DNA from: CATOSD01 sp034422735
GTDB taxonomy: Bacteria > Chloroflexota > Dehalococcoidia > Lucifugimonadales > CATOSD01
Length of the DNA: 41,703 nucleotides
Direction of reading: 5' to 3'
Assembly: GCA_034422735.1 (NCBI GenBank)
Contig: DAOUJL010000047.1
Location: 1-41,703, forward strand
Part shown: positions 15,016 through 22,906 of the stretch, piece after piece
How positions within the stretch are numbered: the stretch's first letter is position 1
Layout of the letters: every line of letters starts with the position of its first letter
The notes under the pieces: generated by a model
The model's input: the letters and a program-made list of their open reading frames with translations, nothing else
Database searches by the model: none
What the model was told of the DNA's origin: nothing
Translations under genes and position numbers: made by a program

Positions 15016-16680
15016 CTACACGCTTCCGTCTATGATCACGTCCAGCAGCGCGGGCTTGCCCGAAGCCAGGGCCTCGGTCAGGGCCGGCCCGATCTGCTCC
15101 GGGTCTTCGATGGTGCGTCCCCGCACCCCCATGGCGTTGGCGATGGCCGCCATGTCCAGGGGGACGGGAAAGTCCATGGCGATGTACCGGCTGGAGGCGT
15201 CCTCCTCGCCCAGGATGTGGGTCTTGTACCGGTCCATGTTCAGCTTGAGGACGCGGTAGGAGCGGTTGTTGCATATGACGTAGACCACGGGGATGTTGGA
15301 GTTGGCCGCCGTCCACAGCCCCTGGATCGTCATCATCGCGCTGCCGTCTCCGAGAATGCCCACCACCGGGCGGTCCGGGTGGGCCAGCTTTATGCCCAGG
15401 GTGCTGCCCATGCCCCACCCTATGGCCCCGCCCCGCTCGCTGTGGATGCTGCCCGGCTCGCTGAACTGCATGGCGCCGTGGATGGCGTCCCGGGAGGTGA
15501 TGGAGTCGTCGGAGATGACGGCGTCCGGGGGCAACGCCTTCGCCAGCTCCGTCATCATACGCTCGGCGGTCATGGGCCGGGCGTCCCACCGATCCCTCAG
15601 GTCCCGGTCCCAGCCGGCCTGGGCCTGCGCCTTCTCCGACGCGATGGACGACGCCCGTCCCTGGGCCGCCTCCCTGGCCGAGCCCGACAGCGTCCTCTCC
15701 ACGGCGTCGCAGAGCTGGCCCAAGCCCACCCTGGGGTCGGCGATTATCCCAATCTCCGTGGGCTCGCTCTTGCCGATCTCGGCGTGGGCCGAGTCCAGGT
15801 GTATCAGCCGCGTGTCCCTTCCCAGGGCCGGGCCGGAGACGAAGAAGTACCCGGAGAAGACGTTGGCCCCAACGGCCAGCACCACGTCTCCCTGGGAGAG
15901 GGTCGCCCGCCCCGGGGGCAGCGCCGTGTTGACCCTGCCCATGAACTGGGGGTGCGCCGTGGGGAAGTTCATCTCGGCGTAGGAGGAGGCGTAAACGCGG
16001 GCGCCCAGCAGCTCCGCCAGACGCACCGCCTCGGCGGCTCCCCGGGACTGGCCCAGCCGGTCGCCTACGACCATCACGGGCCGCGCCGCCCCGGCCAGGA
16101 CCCGGGCGGCGGCCTCCACGGCCTCCGGGTCGGCGGCCGTGCGGAAGTAGCCCCTGGTCAGGGGCTGGACGTCCACGTCGGCCTCGCCGTCCAGGGCGTT
16201 GGCCGAGAACCCCACGAACACGGGCCCCGCCGGGGGGGTCCTGGCCTCGTTGAAGGCGCGGCGCATCACGCCCGGCACCTGCTCGGGGTGGGTCACCTCG
16301 ACGCTCCACTTGGTGAAGAGGCGTACCATCTCCGTCAGCTCGGTGCGCCCCTCGGCCAGCTTGCGCACGTCCTTGTTGCCCGAGGTCAGGACCATGGGCG
16401 TGTTCCCCTCCCAGGCGTGGTGCAGGAGGCTGATGCCGTTGGCCAGCCCCGTCTCGATGTGCAGGTTCACGAAGGAGGGCTTCCCGGTGGCGATAGCGTA
16501 GCCGTCGGCCATGCCCATGGCCACTCCCTCCTGGGTGGCCAGCATGTACTCGATGTCCGGGTACTCCTCCAGGGCGTCCATTATGGGCGCCTCGCTGGTC
16601 CCCGGGTTGCCGAAGATGTACCTGACTCCTTCGGCCCTGAGCACCTCCATGAGCGCCCGCTTGCCCGTCATGCGTACCAT
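15016..16680 (-). CDS. thiamine-diphosphate enzyme, benzoylformate decarboxylase/acetolactate synthase-like
   Basis: A 554-residue three-domain ThDP enzyme. The pyrimidine-binding domain (1-170) starts GVRYIFGNPGTSEAPIMDAL and carries the catalytic Glu51 in LATQEGVAMGMADGYA. A central Rossmann-like domain (about 185-330) follows. The PP domain (about 370-554) has GDGSAMM (444-450) through NN (471-472), the Mg-ThDP motif. The GNPGTSE start and the HH pair in ISLLHHAWEGNTP are typical of benzoylformate-decarboxylase-like members, so decarboxylation of a 2-oxo acid to an aldehyde is likely, with unknown substrate. AAGGAGGG precedes ATG 16680. The pairing with a molybdenum hydroxylase and flavin enzymes in the window suggests aromatic or branched acid catabolism, but this is inference. 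Confidence 0.88.
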   Translation of the reverse strand: MVRMTGKRALMEVLRAEGVRYIFGNPGTSEAPIMDALEEYPDIEYMLATQEGVAMGMADGYAIATGKPSFVNLHIETGLANGISLLHHAWEGNTPMVLTSGNKDVRKLAEGRTELTEMVRLFTKWSVEVTHPEQVPGVMRRAFNEARTPPAGPVFVGFSANALDGEADVDVQPLTRGYFRTAADPEAVEAAARVLAGAARPVMVVGDRLGQSRGAAEAVRLAELLGARVYASSYAEMNFPTAHPQFMGRVNTALPPGRATLSQGDVVLAVGANVFSGYFFVSGPALGRDTRLIHLDSAHAEIGKSEPTEIGIIADPRVGLGQLCDAVERTLSGSAREAAQGRASSIASEKAQAQAGWDRDLRDRWDARPMTAERMMTELAKALPPDAVISDDSITSRDAIHGAMQFSEPGSIHSERGGAIGWGMGSTLGIKLAHPDRPVVGILGDGSAMMTIQGLWTAANSNIPVVYVICNNRSYRVLKLNMDRYKTHILGEEDASSRYIAMDFPVPLDMAAIANAMGVRGRTIEDPEQIGPALTEALASGKPALLDVIIDGSV

Positions 16681-16853
16681 GGCTTTCCCTCCTTACTGTG
16701 GACGGGCTAAGCTTATCCCTTTTGAGGTGTTTTCACAATCGAGGCGTGGTCCGAAGGCCGTGGGTTGAGAGCAGAGTCTTTTCATTCTCCCGTCTCCGGG
16801 CAGCAGGGCGGGTCAGAACGGGGCCTTAGATTCCCCGGCTGCGCTCGCGTCGT

Positions 16854-16893
16854 CACCCTCACCCTAGCCCTCTCCCATCGAGGGAGAGGGGAC
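16854..16893 (+). repeat. REP-like palindrome, second type
   Basis: CACCCTCACCCTAGCCCTC followed by the hairpin TCTCCC ATCG AGGGAGA GGGGAC. It has the same design as the other copies (arm, purine/pyrimidine hairpin, GGGGAC end) but a different sequence, close to REP-like repeats widespread in other bacteria. Confidence 0.6.
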
Positions 16894-16977
16894 AAGCAGA
16901 AGGGTCTTTGGGCGTGGCCCTCTGAAAAATCTGCTCAATTCTGCTACATTCCGCACATTCCGTAGCTGGGCGGGCCG

Positions 16978-17127
16978 ATGTTCTTGTCACTTTCTGTTAG
17001 CCAAGTTGTTAAGGTTCGTCACGCGTATTGCGCCAAATGTGGCAGAACGCGACGGTGGTCTTGGGCCGGATGCTGGCCTTGTGTCTCCGCCGACCGGTGG
17101 CCGCGGCGCCTGTCAGGTAGAAAATAG
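16978..17127 (+). CDS. possible small zinc-ribbon protein, 49 aa
   Basis: A short open frame of 49 residues. It contains YCAKCGRTRRWSWAGCWPC, giving two CxxC pairs (Cys18/21 and Cys32/35) 10 residues apart, as in a minimal zinc ribbon, in a very basic, Trp-rich context. There is no convincing ribosome site before ATG 16978 and the downstream tail is not distinctive. It sits alone in an 810-bp gap between two genes transcribed leftwards. A near-perfect inverted repeat (TAGCAC GTGC GTGCTA, 17125-17140) overlaps its stop codon and could act as a hairpin. Real small gene or chance frame: undecided. Confidence 0.3.
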   Translation: MFLSLSVSQVVKVRHAYCAKCGRTRRWSWAGCWPCVSADRWPRRLSGRK

Positions 17128-17141
17128 CACGTGCGTGCTAT

Positions 17142-17490
17142 AGAATCAAGAGGGGTCAGGGCGACAAGTGCGCGTGGACGCCCCTGATTCCTCGGCTGCG
17201 CTCGGAATGGAGGGGCCATAGAGCTGCCGCTACACCAAGGTGAATGCGCCGATCTGTTGGCGCAAGGCAGGGCTTACTTGACATAAGATCGTGGGAGTAG
17301 GCCTGAGAGTGGGAAATTCTGTGACACGGTTGGGAAGGCATTGAGCGCTGATGGGAAGGGGTGTGGCGTTTGGGTTACGCGGTTGGGAAGCTTTGAGACA
17401 CGATTTATGGGGTGATTCCGGCTGGCGGGCGTGGGGGAGCCGGCCTTCCATGCAAGTGGAGGCTAGAGGAAAGCGAGGTTCCGATAGCCT
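17142..17490. other. intergenic stretch without a recognised gene
   Basis: No supported gene. It contains the short segment GATTCCTCGGCTGCGCTCGG (17190 region), which recurs in diverged form near 16829 (GATTCCCCGGCTGCGCTCG), so it is probably a scattered repeat. An isolated TTGACA (about 17278) has no good -10. The last roughly 35 bases (from GTGGAGGCTAGAGGAA, 17456) are duplicated at 18361 as part of the tandem duplication described below. Confidence 0.5.
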
Positions 17491-18336
17491 CTACACGTTG
17501 ATGGTATCGCCATAGGCGTCCACCCGCGCGTCGATGGCGATGGGCAGCGCCTCCAACTCAGGGTGGGCGAGCACACGCTCGATGCAGGCCGCGCTGCCAC
17601 CGACGAAGGTGTTGTTGAAGTCTACCTCCGTAGCCACGAACCAGGCGCGGTCCTCCGGCCACCAGAGGTTCGGCGATTGGTCCCATATCCATTTGTAAAA
17701 GGACATGACGCCATCCAGAGGGCCGCCAAAGATGAAATACTTCCTGTCCGCATCTGGAATCTCCAGCGTAGGCCATCCCAGATGAAAGGGGTTCTTGAAA
17801 TCTGCCCAACCGTGCCAGATACCCGAGTAGCAACGATCGGGCGTGGTGGTGAACTCCTTGAGAGCGCCCAGCAGGTGCCGACACTCATCTTCCGGCAGCA
17901 CACCATCGCCCGGTCTGGTGCCCCACGATGGATCATCGTATCTCAATGGATCCAGGTTCGCGATCGGGCTGAATTCCATCTGCGGATGGACGACCTTCCC
18001 GTTCCATGACGCCACCGTGGCCCAACTGACCTTGTGCCACTCCAAGTCCTCTGACCGGTACCAGGCCGGATGGAATATGCGCGCGTAGGCCTCGAACCCT
18101 TCCGGGATGACACATCCCACCAGCGCACCCGTTTGCGAAGTCACATCCCAAAGGCGGCCCGCAATCCACTTGGCCGGCGCAACGTCTTTCAGCAGTTCCG
18201 CCCCATCGGGTTGTCTCGTCAGTTGCGGAGCCGGCACACCCACACCCGACGAGGTGAGCATGGTGACGGACCGCCCATCTCCGACCGGAAACCCGCGCAG
18301 GCGCAAGAGAGTTCGCTGGAACCAGTTCAGGGGCAA
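17491..18336 (-). CDS. conserved hypothetical protein, tandem paralog A
   Basis: A 281-residue protein of unknown function, paralogous to the next gene. Both share ELLKDVAPAKW, GFEAYARIFHPA, VSWATVASWNGKVVHPQM, a central LPEDEC..L...L.EFT.TP..CY segment, FGGPLDGVMSFYKW, SPNLWWPEDRAW, VATEVD, VGGSAACIERVLAHPELEAL, and the identical tail GDTINV. I recall similar uncharacterised 250-290-residue proteins in actinobacteria, with no assigned function. No signal peptide or membrane segment is seen; the protein is acidic and Trp-rich. The TTG start at 18336 is favoured by GAGGTGA 5 bases before it. It is last in a three-gene leftward run. The pattern of a secreted protein followed by duplicated cytosolic genes resembles effector/immunity loci, but that is speculation. 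Confidence 0.75.
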   Translation of the reverse strand: MPLNWFQRTLLRLRGFPVGDGRSVTMLTSSGVGVPAPQLTRQPDGAELLKDVAPAKWIAGRLWDVTSQTGALVGCVIPEGFEAYARIFHPAWYRSEDLEWHKVSWATVASWNGKVVHPQMEFSPIANLDPLRYDDPSWGTRPGDGVLPEDECRHLLGALKEFTTTPDRCYSGIWHGWADFKNPFHLGWPTLEIPDADRKYFIFGGPLDGVMSFYKWIWDQSPNLWWPEDRAWFVATEVDFNNTFVGGSAACIERVLAHPELEALPIAIDARVDAYGDTINV

Positions 18337-18395
18337 TTCGTCACCTCAGCCCTACGCCGCGTGGAGGCTAGAGGAACGCGAGGCTCCACTAGCCC

Positions 18396-19169
18396 CTACA
18401 CGTTGATGGTGTCGCCAAGCACGTCCACCCGCGCGTCGATGGCGATGGGCAGTGCTTCCAGATCAGGGTGGGCGAGCACACGCTCGATGCAGGCCGCGCT
18501 GCCGCCGACGTAGGTTTCCAAGTCGTCGATTTCGGTCGCGACACACCAGGCGCGGTCTTCCGGCCACCAGATGTTGGGGGATCGGTAGAAGAACGACCAC
18601 TCGTAGAACGACAGGACGCCATCCAGCGGGCCGCGGAAAATATAGTACGCCCTATCCAAATGTGGAGACGCCAGTTTGACCGCCCCTTTGCGAAGACGGT
18701 CGTCAAGACCGCCATAGCCATCCCATACGGCGAAGTAACAGAGCTCGGGCGTCGATGTGAACTCGCTGAGCACGTCTACCAAAGGCTTGCACTCCTCTTC
18801 AGGCAGAGTGCCCACCTTCGGGCGCGACCCCCATGACGGATGTTCGAGCCAATCCAGATCTACCAGTCGGGAAAAGGTCATTTGCGGATGGACGGTCTTG
18901 CCATACCATTCCGCGACGGTGGCCCAACTTACCCTATGCCACTCCCCATCCTCCGACTGTTGCTCGGCCGGGTGAAAGACGCGCGCGTATGCTTCTAACC
19001 CATCTGGAACTCGCTCTCCCGCCAGTGCACCGTGTTTTGGGTTCCAGCACCAAAGTCGTTCCGCAACCCATTTGGCGGGGGCGACGTCTTTCAGCAGTTC
19101 AACGCCTTCAGGTCCACGCATTATGGGGTGATACCCTTCCAGAAACTCCGTACCTAGATGACCAGCCAC
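18396..19169 (-). CDS. conserved hypothetical protein, tandem paralog B
   Basis: A 257-residue paralog of the gene at 17491, spaced by about 905 bp, with matching 3' flanks (GTGGAGGCTAGAGGAA at 17456 and 18361). The shared motifs are VELLKDVAPAKW, LEAYARVFHPA, VSWATVAEWYGKTVHPQM, RGPLDGVLSFYEW, SPNIWWPEDRAW, VGGSAACIERVLAHPDLEAL and GDTINV. Its annotated start, GTG 19169, lacks a ribosome site. Thirteen codons upstream, in frame, lies TTG-CCC-TTA-GGC-CGG-TTC, the counterpart of paralog A's start (TTG-CCC-CTG-AAC-TGG-TTC), but a TAA (19172-19170) cuts it off. The N-terminus is thus decayed and about 25 residues shorter; the core is intact. Confidence 0.72.
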   Translation of the reverse strand: MAGHLGTEFLEGYHPIMRGPEGVELLKDVAPAKWVAERLWCWNPKHGALAGERVPDGLEAYARVFHPAEQQSEDGEWHRVSWATVAEWYGKTVHPQMTFSRLVDLDWLEHPSWGSRPKVGTLPEEECKPLVDVLSEFTSTPELCYFAVWDGYGGLDDRLRKGAVKLASPHLDRAYYIFRGPLDGVLSFYEWSFFYRSPNIWWPEDRAWCVATEIDDLETYVGGSAACIERVLAHPDLEALPIAIDARVDVLGDTINV

Positions 19170-19198
19170 TTACACAGCCACAACTTGAGAGAACCGGC

Positions 19199-19831
19199 CT
19201 AAGGGCAATTTGTGACTACATTGCTTTTCGAGGTGACCCCCGAGTACGTCTTGTTATCCTTCCCGCGCATCCAGTGAACACTCAACCCCTTGTAGCGTCC
19301 GTTTACGCATGGGCCGGCGGAAGTTGCTTCAACCACGCTTACGTCTGTGCGTGACTTCTCGCCGATCGGCCCCCATGGCGTCCAGCCGAAACAGATGCTG
19401 CCAACGCAGTTAGTCGCCCTGTAGAGCCTAGTCAATACCGTCATTTCAGGCATTTTCTGGCCACCAGGGCATTCTGTGCGTCCATGCACATTTACTGCCA
19501 AAACCCGGCGGGTTGTAGACCGATGAGGGTTGTCAGTTTGCCCTATACAACCCCAAGGATTGACCTTCAGGCTTGCGGTCACGCCTCCGGCGGTAGCGCT
19601 GCCCCCCGAACCCAGAAGCGTGCTCGCCTGGGCATCTGTGGCGGCTCCGAACAGTCCCATAGACGCTTCCAGTTGCGTGAAAAGCGCTTCGATCTGTTCG
19701 TTTGTCATCGCGCTCGGATCTTGCGGATCTTCAGGCACTGGCGGTTTAGCAAGGGCATCGGACCTAGCCAAGCTCACGAGGAGAACCGCCAGGATGACCG
19801 GCAACGTTAGGCGAATCAACGTCTTCTTCAT
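19199..19831 (-). CDS. secreted cysteine-containing protein of unknown function
   Basis: A 210-residue exported protein. ATG 19831 is chosen because it opens a classic Sec signal (MKKTLIRLTLPVILAVLLVS, cleavage likely after DALA) and has TAGGAG 8 bases upstream; a longer frame to 19873 adds an unlikely charged leader. A helical acidic segment (about 28-75) is followed by a C-terminal domain (about 88-210) with six cysteines: WGCIGQ, ECPGG, NCVGSICFGW, GPCVNG and TNCP at the very end. Repeated features such as TDNPHRS, VHGRT and SHW-like YKGLSVHW recall small secreted cysteine-bridged proteins of Gram-positive bacteria, whose role is unknown. It is first in a run with the two tandem paralogs (29-bp gap). 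GC content is clearly lower than in the enzyme genes around it. Confidence 0.75.
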   Translation of the reverse strand: MKKTLIRLTLPVILAVLLVSLARSDALAKPPVPEDPQDPSAMTNEQIEALFTQLEASMGLFGAATDAQASTLLGSGGSATAGGVTASLKVNPWGCIGQTDNPHRSTTRRVLAVNVHGRTECPGGQKMPEMTVLTRLYRATNCVGSICFGWTPWGPIGEKSRTDVSVVEATSAGPCVNGRYKGLSVHWMRGKDNKTYSGVTSKSNVVTNCP

Positions 19832-20155
19832 TATCTTACTCCTATCTCGTCCTGTTTGTCTTATCGGAACCAACGAAGTACGGCTGAGGTTCCAGCACTA
19901 GACAGGGTACCATGTGCATGTGATGTGGTCGTTACTTAAGAGTCGATTTGAGTGACCTTTTGTGATCTTTGGCCGATGTTGGCGCAATTGCCCCCGAATA
20001 CCCGCCGAAACCCAAGGTGCATCTTTCGCCGAGCCCTGCATCGAGTACCACCCCCCACTCGCATCACCCTCGCCCGAAGTGCTAGAATCACCCCGCCGGA
20101 CGCGCGGCCCGTGCCGTCCCGGTCCGGCAATACGCACTCCGAGGTCGATGGCCCT
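19832..20155. other. divergent intergenic region, 324 bp
   Basis: It separates the leftward secreted-protein run from the rightward molybdenum hydroxylase operon, so it must hold promoters for both. A TAGAAT -10-like element (20083-20088) points to the hydroxylase but lacks a good -35. No convincing promoter for the leftward run was found. No gene is seen, although the hydroxylase frame is open back to 19952 without family similarity. GC rises sharply across it, from the AT-richer left side to the GC-rich operon. Confidence 0.5.
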
Positions 20156-20632
20156 ATGCACCGCAGCCGGATCACGCTACACGTCAATGGCCGCCCGCGC
20201 GAGCTGGAGGTGGACCACCGCTGGACGCTGCTGCGCACGCTGCGCGACGAGCTCGACCTGACCGGCTCCAAGCGCGGCTGCGACCGCGGCGAGTGCGGCG
20301 CGTGCACCGTGCTGCTGGACGGCAAGCCAGTCTACTCGTGCCAGCTTCTGGCGCTGCAGGTTGGCGACCGCGCCGTACAGACAGTCGAGAGCCTGGGCAG
20401 CGTCGAACACCTCCACCCCGTCCAGTCCGCGTTCCTGGCGATGGACGGCGGCCAGTGCGGATTCTGCACGCCCGGCTTCGTGATGAGCGCGAAGGCGCTG
20501 CTGGACGCCAACCCCGCGCCCACCGACGCCGAGATTCGCGCCGCGCTGTCCGGCAACATCTGCCGCTGCAACGCCTACGGCCGCATCCTGGCGTCCGTGC
20601 GGGAGGCCGCGCGGCTGCTCTCGGAGGCGTAG
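20156..20632 (+). CDS. molybdenum hydroxylase small subunit, 2x[2Fe-2S]
   Basis: A 158-residue iron-sulfur subunit of the xanthine dehydrogenase/CO dehydrogenase family. The N-terminal plant-ferredoxin-like domain has Cys42, 47, 50 and 62 (GCDRGECGACTVLLDG), and the C-terminal helical domain has Cys101, 104, 136 and 138 (QCGFCTPGFVMSAKALL; GNICRCNAYGRI). Together they pass electrons from the molybdenum centre to FAD. I start at ATG 20156 because MHRSRITLHVNGRP is where family members begin; the frame upstream has no family similarity, and a GAGG lies 10 bases before it. It is the first of three overlapping or abutting genes encoding a complete cytosolic heterotrimer. No XdhC-type maturation gene is in the cluster. 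Confidence 0.92.
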   Translation: MHRSRITLHVNGRPRELEVDHRWTLLRTLRDELDLTGSKRGCDRGECGACTVLLDGKPVYSCQLLALQVGDRAVQTVESLGSVEHLHPVQSAFLAMDGGQCGFCTPGFVMSAKALLDANPAPTDAEIRAALSGNICRCNAYGRILASVREAARLLSEA

Positions 20633-20638
20633 CCGCCC

Positions 20639-22906
20639 ATGGCGCCCTCGAACATCGGCAGCATCGGCGTCTCCCACCCGCGCCGCGACCTGCCTGAGAA
20701 GCTCACCGGAGACGCCAAGTACACCGCCGACGTCCGACTGCCCGGTATGCTGCACGGCGCGATCCTGCGCAGTCCGTACCCCCACGCGCGCATCGCAGCC
20801 GTCGACGCATCCAGGGCCGCCGCGCTCCCCGGCGTCCACGCGGTGCTGACGCCGTTCGACACGCCGGAGGGCCGCGTGGCGCCGGACCTGCCCATCCTGG
20901 ACACCAGGGCGCGATTCGTGGGCGACGAGGTGGCCGCCGTCGCCGCCGAGGACGAGGACACCGCGCGGCAGGCGCTGCGGCTGATCGACGTGACCTACGA
21001 GCCGCTGCGGTTCGTGACCGATCCGGTGGAGGCGATGAACCCCGGCGCGCCCAGCGTCCACGAGGGCGGCAACCTGGTGGGCGGCAAGCCGATCGCGCTT
21101 GAGCGCGGCGACGTGGAGGAGGGGTTCGCCCAGGCCGACCGCATCTTCGAGGAGGAGTTCGCCACCCAGTCCCACTCCGGCGCGGCGCTGGAGCCGCGGG
21201 CCGCCGTCGCCGCCTGGGACGACGACCGCCTGACCGTCTGGAAGTCCAGCCGAGGCATACACGCCGACCGGCTCAGCCTCTCGCTCTCGCTCGGCATCCC
21301 ACGAGAGAACGTTCGCGTGGTTGGCCCCCACATGGGCGCGGGCTACGGCAACAAGGACGAGACGCGGCTCTCAGCCATCACCGCTATCCTGGCGCGGCGC
21401 GCGGGCAGGCCGGTCAAGGTCGAGCTATCCCGCGAGGAGGAGTTCGTCGCGGGCCGCCACCGACACGCCACCACCACCAAGATCAGGGTGGGCGTCACCA
21501 ACGACGGCACGGTGACCGCGGTGCACGCCACCACAATCATGGACACCGGCGCGTACCTGTCGTCCGGGCCGGGCGTCATCCGGCGCGCGGGGCAGGGCGC
21601 GCTCTACCTGTACCGCTGCGCAAACGCCCGCTACGACGGCTACCTGGTCTACACCAACCAGCCCTCCGCCGGATCCTACCGTGCCCTGGGCGCGCCGCAG
21701 GGCCACTTCGCGCTGGAGTCGCTGGCGGACAGGATCGCCGAGGAGCTGGGCATCGACCCGCTGGACTTCCGGCTGAAGAACCACGTCGGGCCGGAGGGCC
21801 AGCCGGGAGAGCGGGTCACGCCGCTGAACCAGGTGGTGGACACGCAGCCGGTGGAGGGCGGCGTGCCGTTCTCCAGCAACGGGCTGCGGGAGTGCCTCGA
21901 GCGCGGCGCGGCGGCCATCGGCTGGCGCGAGCGGCGAGCCGAACAGCCGGACGCGGGGAGCGCGATAAGGCGCGGCATGGGCATGAGCATGTTCGTGTAC
22001 CGCGGCGGACCCGGCGGCAGGTCCATCGCCAGGATGCGGCTGGAGGACGACGGCTCGGCGACGCTGACGACCGGCATCATGGACGTGGGCGAGGGCAGCC
22101 TGACGGTGCTGGCCCAGGTGGCCGCCGAGACGCTGGGCGTCCCCTACGGCCGGGTGCGCGTCGTGTCCGGCGACACGCGGCTCACGCCGGAAGCGCCCAT
22201 CACGGCGGGCTCCACGGCCACCTTCTCCGGTGGGCTCGCCGCCAGGAGCGCCGCCGAGCAGCTCAGGTCGCGCATCGTCGAGGCCGCCGCGTCCGAGCTG
22301 GGCGTTGCGCCGGATGATCTCGGCATCACGGACGGGGCCGTGGTGGACAGGGCAGGGCGGCGCATGACGCTGGCGAAGGTCGCGGGGCTGGCCCCGGAGC
22401 GCCCGCTGGAGGTGGAGGCGACGGTCGATCCGGGCAGCCGCGAGTTCGTCGTAAACTCCTTCGGCGCGCACTTCGCGGAGGTGGAGGTCGACACGGACAC
22501 CGGCGCCGTCAACGTGGTCAGGTTCGTCGCCGCGCACGACTCCGGCCGCATCCTCAATCCCAACATGGCGGTCAACCAGGTGGAGGGCGGCGTGTCCCAG
22601 ATGCTTGGATTCACCCTGAGCGAGCAGATGCTCACCGACGCGCGCAACGGCGTCACGCTTAACGCCAGCTTCCTGGAGCACAAGAGCCCCACGATTCTGG
22701 ACAGCCCGCCCATCGAGGTGATATTCGCCGACGTGGTGGACCCCGTGGGGCCGTTCGGCGCGAAGGCGCTCGGCGAGCCGCCCAGCGTGGGCGTCGCGCC
22801 CGCCATCGCCAACGCCATATACGACGCCATCGGCGTGCGGGTGCGCGAGCTTCCCATCACCCCGGACGTGATCCTGAACGAGCTGACGCTGAGGGAGACC
22901 GAGTGA
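20639..22906 (+). CDS. molybdenum hydroxylase large subunit (Mo-pterin)
   Basis: A 755-residue catalytic subunit, 6 bp after the small subunit. The N-terminal domain begins at PRRDLPEKLTGDAKYTADV. Molybdopterin-cofactor motifs are GPHMGAGYGNKDE (the variant of GGGFGGK), SAGSYRALGAPQG (the AYRG.G.PQ loop), TGIMDVGEGSLTVLAQVAAE, and KALGEPPSVGVAPAIANAI, which holds the catalytic Glu. The active-site loop lacks the CO-dehydrogenase VAYRCSFR signature, so CO oxidation is unlikely; an aldehyde, purine or N-heterocycle/aromatic substrate is more plausible. The stop overlaps the start of the FAD subunit by 4 bases (GTGA), indicating translational coupling. The order small-large-medium is less usual than medium-first CO-dehydrogenase operons. 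Confidence 0.92.
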   Translation: MAPSNIGSIGVSHPRRDLPEKLTGDAKYTADVRLPGMLHGAILRSPYPHARIAAVDASRAAALPGVHAVLTPFDTPEGRVAPDLPILDTRARFVGDEVAAVAAEDEDTARQALRLIDVTYEPLRFVTDPVEAMNPGAPSVHEGGNLVGGKPIALERGDVEEGFAQADRIFEEEFATQSHSGAALEPRAAVAAWDDDRLTVWKSSRGIHADRLSLSLSLGIPRENVRVVGPHMGAGYGNKDETRLSAITAILARRAGRPVKVELSREEEFVAGRHRHATTTKIRVGVTNDGTVTAVHATTIMDTGAYLSSGPGVIRRAGQGALYLYRCANARYDGYLVYTNQPSAGSYRALGAPQGHFALESLADRIAEELGIDPLDFRLKNHVGPEGQPGERVTPLNQVVDTQPVEGGVPFSSNGLRECLERGAAAIGWRERRAEQPDAGSAIRRGMGMSMFVYRGGPGGRSIARMRLEDDGSATLTTGIMDVGEGSLTVLAQVAAETLGVPYGRVRVVSGDTRLTPEAPITAGSTATFSGGLAARSAAEQLRSRIVEAAASELGVAPDDLGITDGAVVDRAGRRMTLAKVAGLAPERPLEVEATVDPGSREFVVNSFGAHFAEVEVDTDTGAVNVVRFVAAHDSGRILNPNMAVNQVEGGVSQMLGFTLSEQMLTDARNGVTLNASFLEHKSPTILDSPPIEVIFADVVDPVGPFGAKALGEPPSVGVAPAIANAIYDAIGVRVRELPITPDVILNELTLRETE

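Noticed and set aside
14456..16710. Long frames (617 and 636 residues) overlapping the ThDP enzyme in other frames
   Set aside because: They are Gly/Arg-rich shadows of the ThDP enzyme coding sequence without motifs or ribosome sites.
17125..17140. TAGCAC-GTGC-GTGCTA hairpin as a terminator
   Set aside because: There is no T-run, and no well-supported gene ends before it; kept only as a note with the small zinc-ribbon frame.
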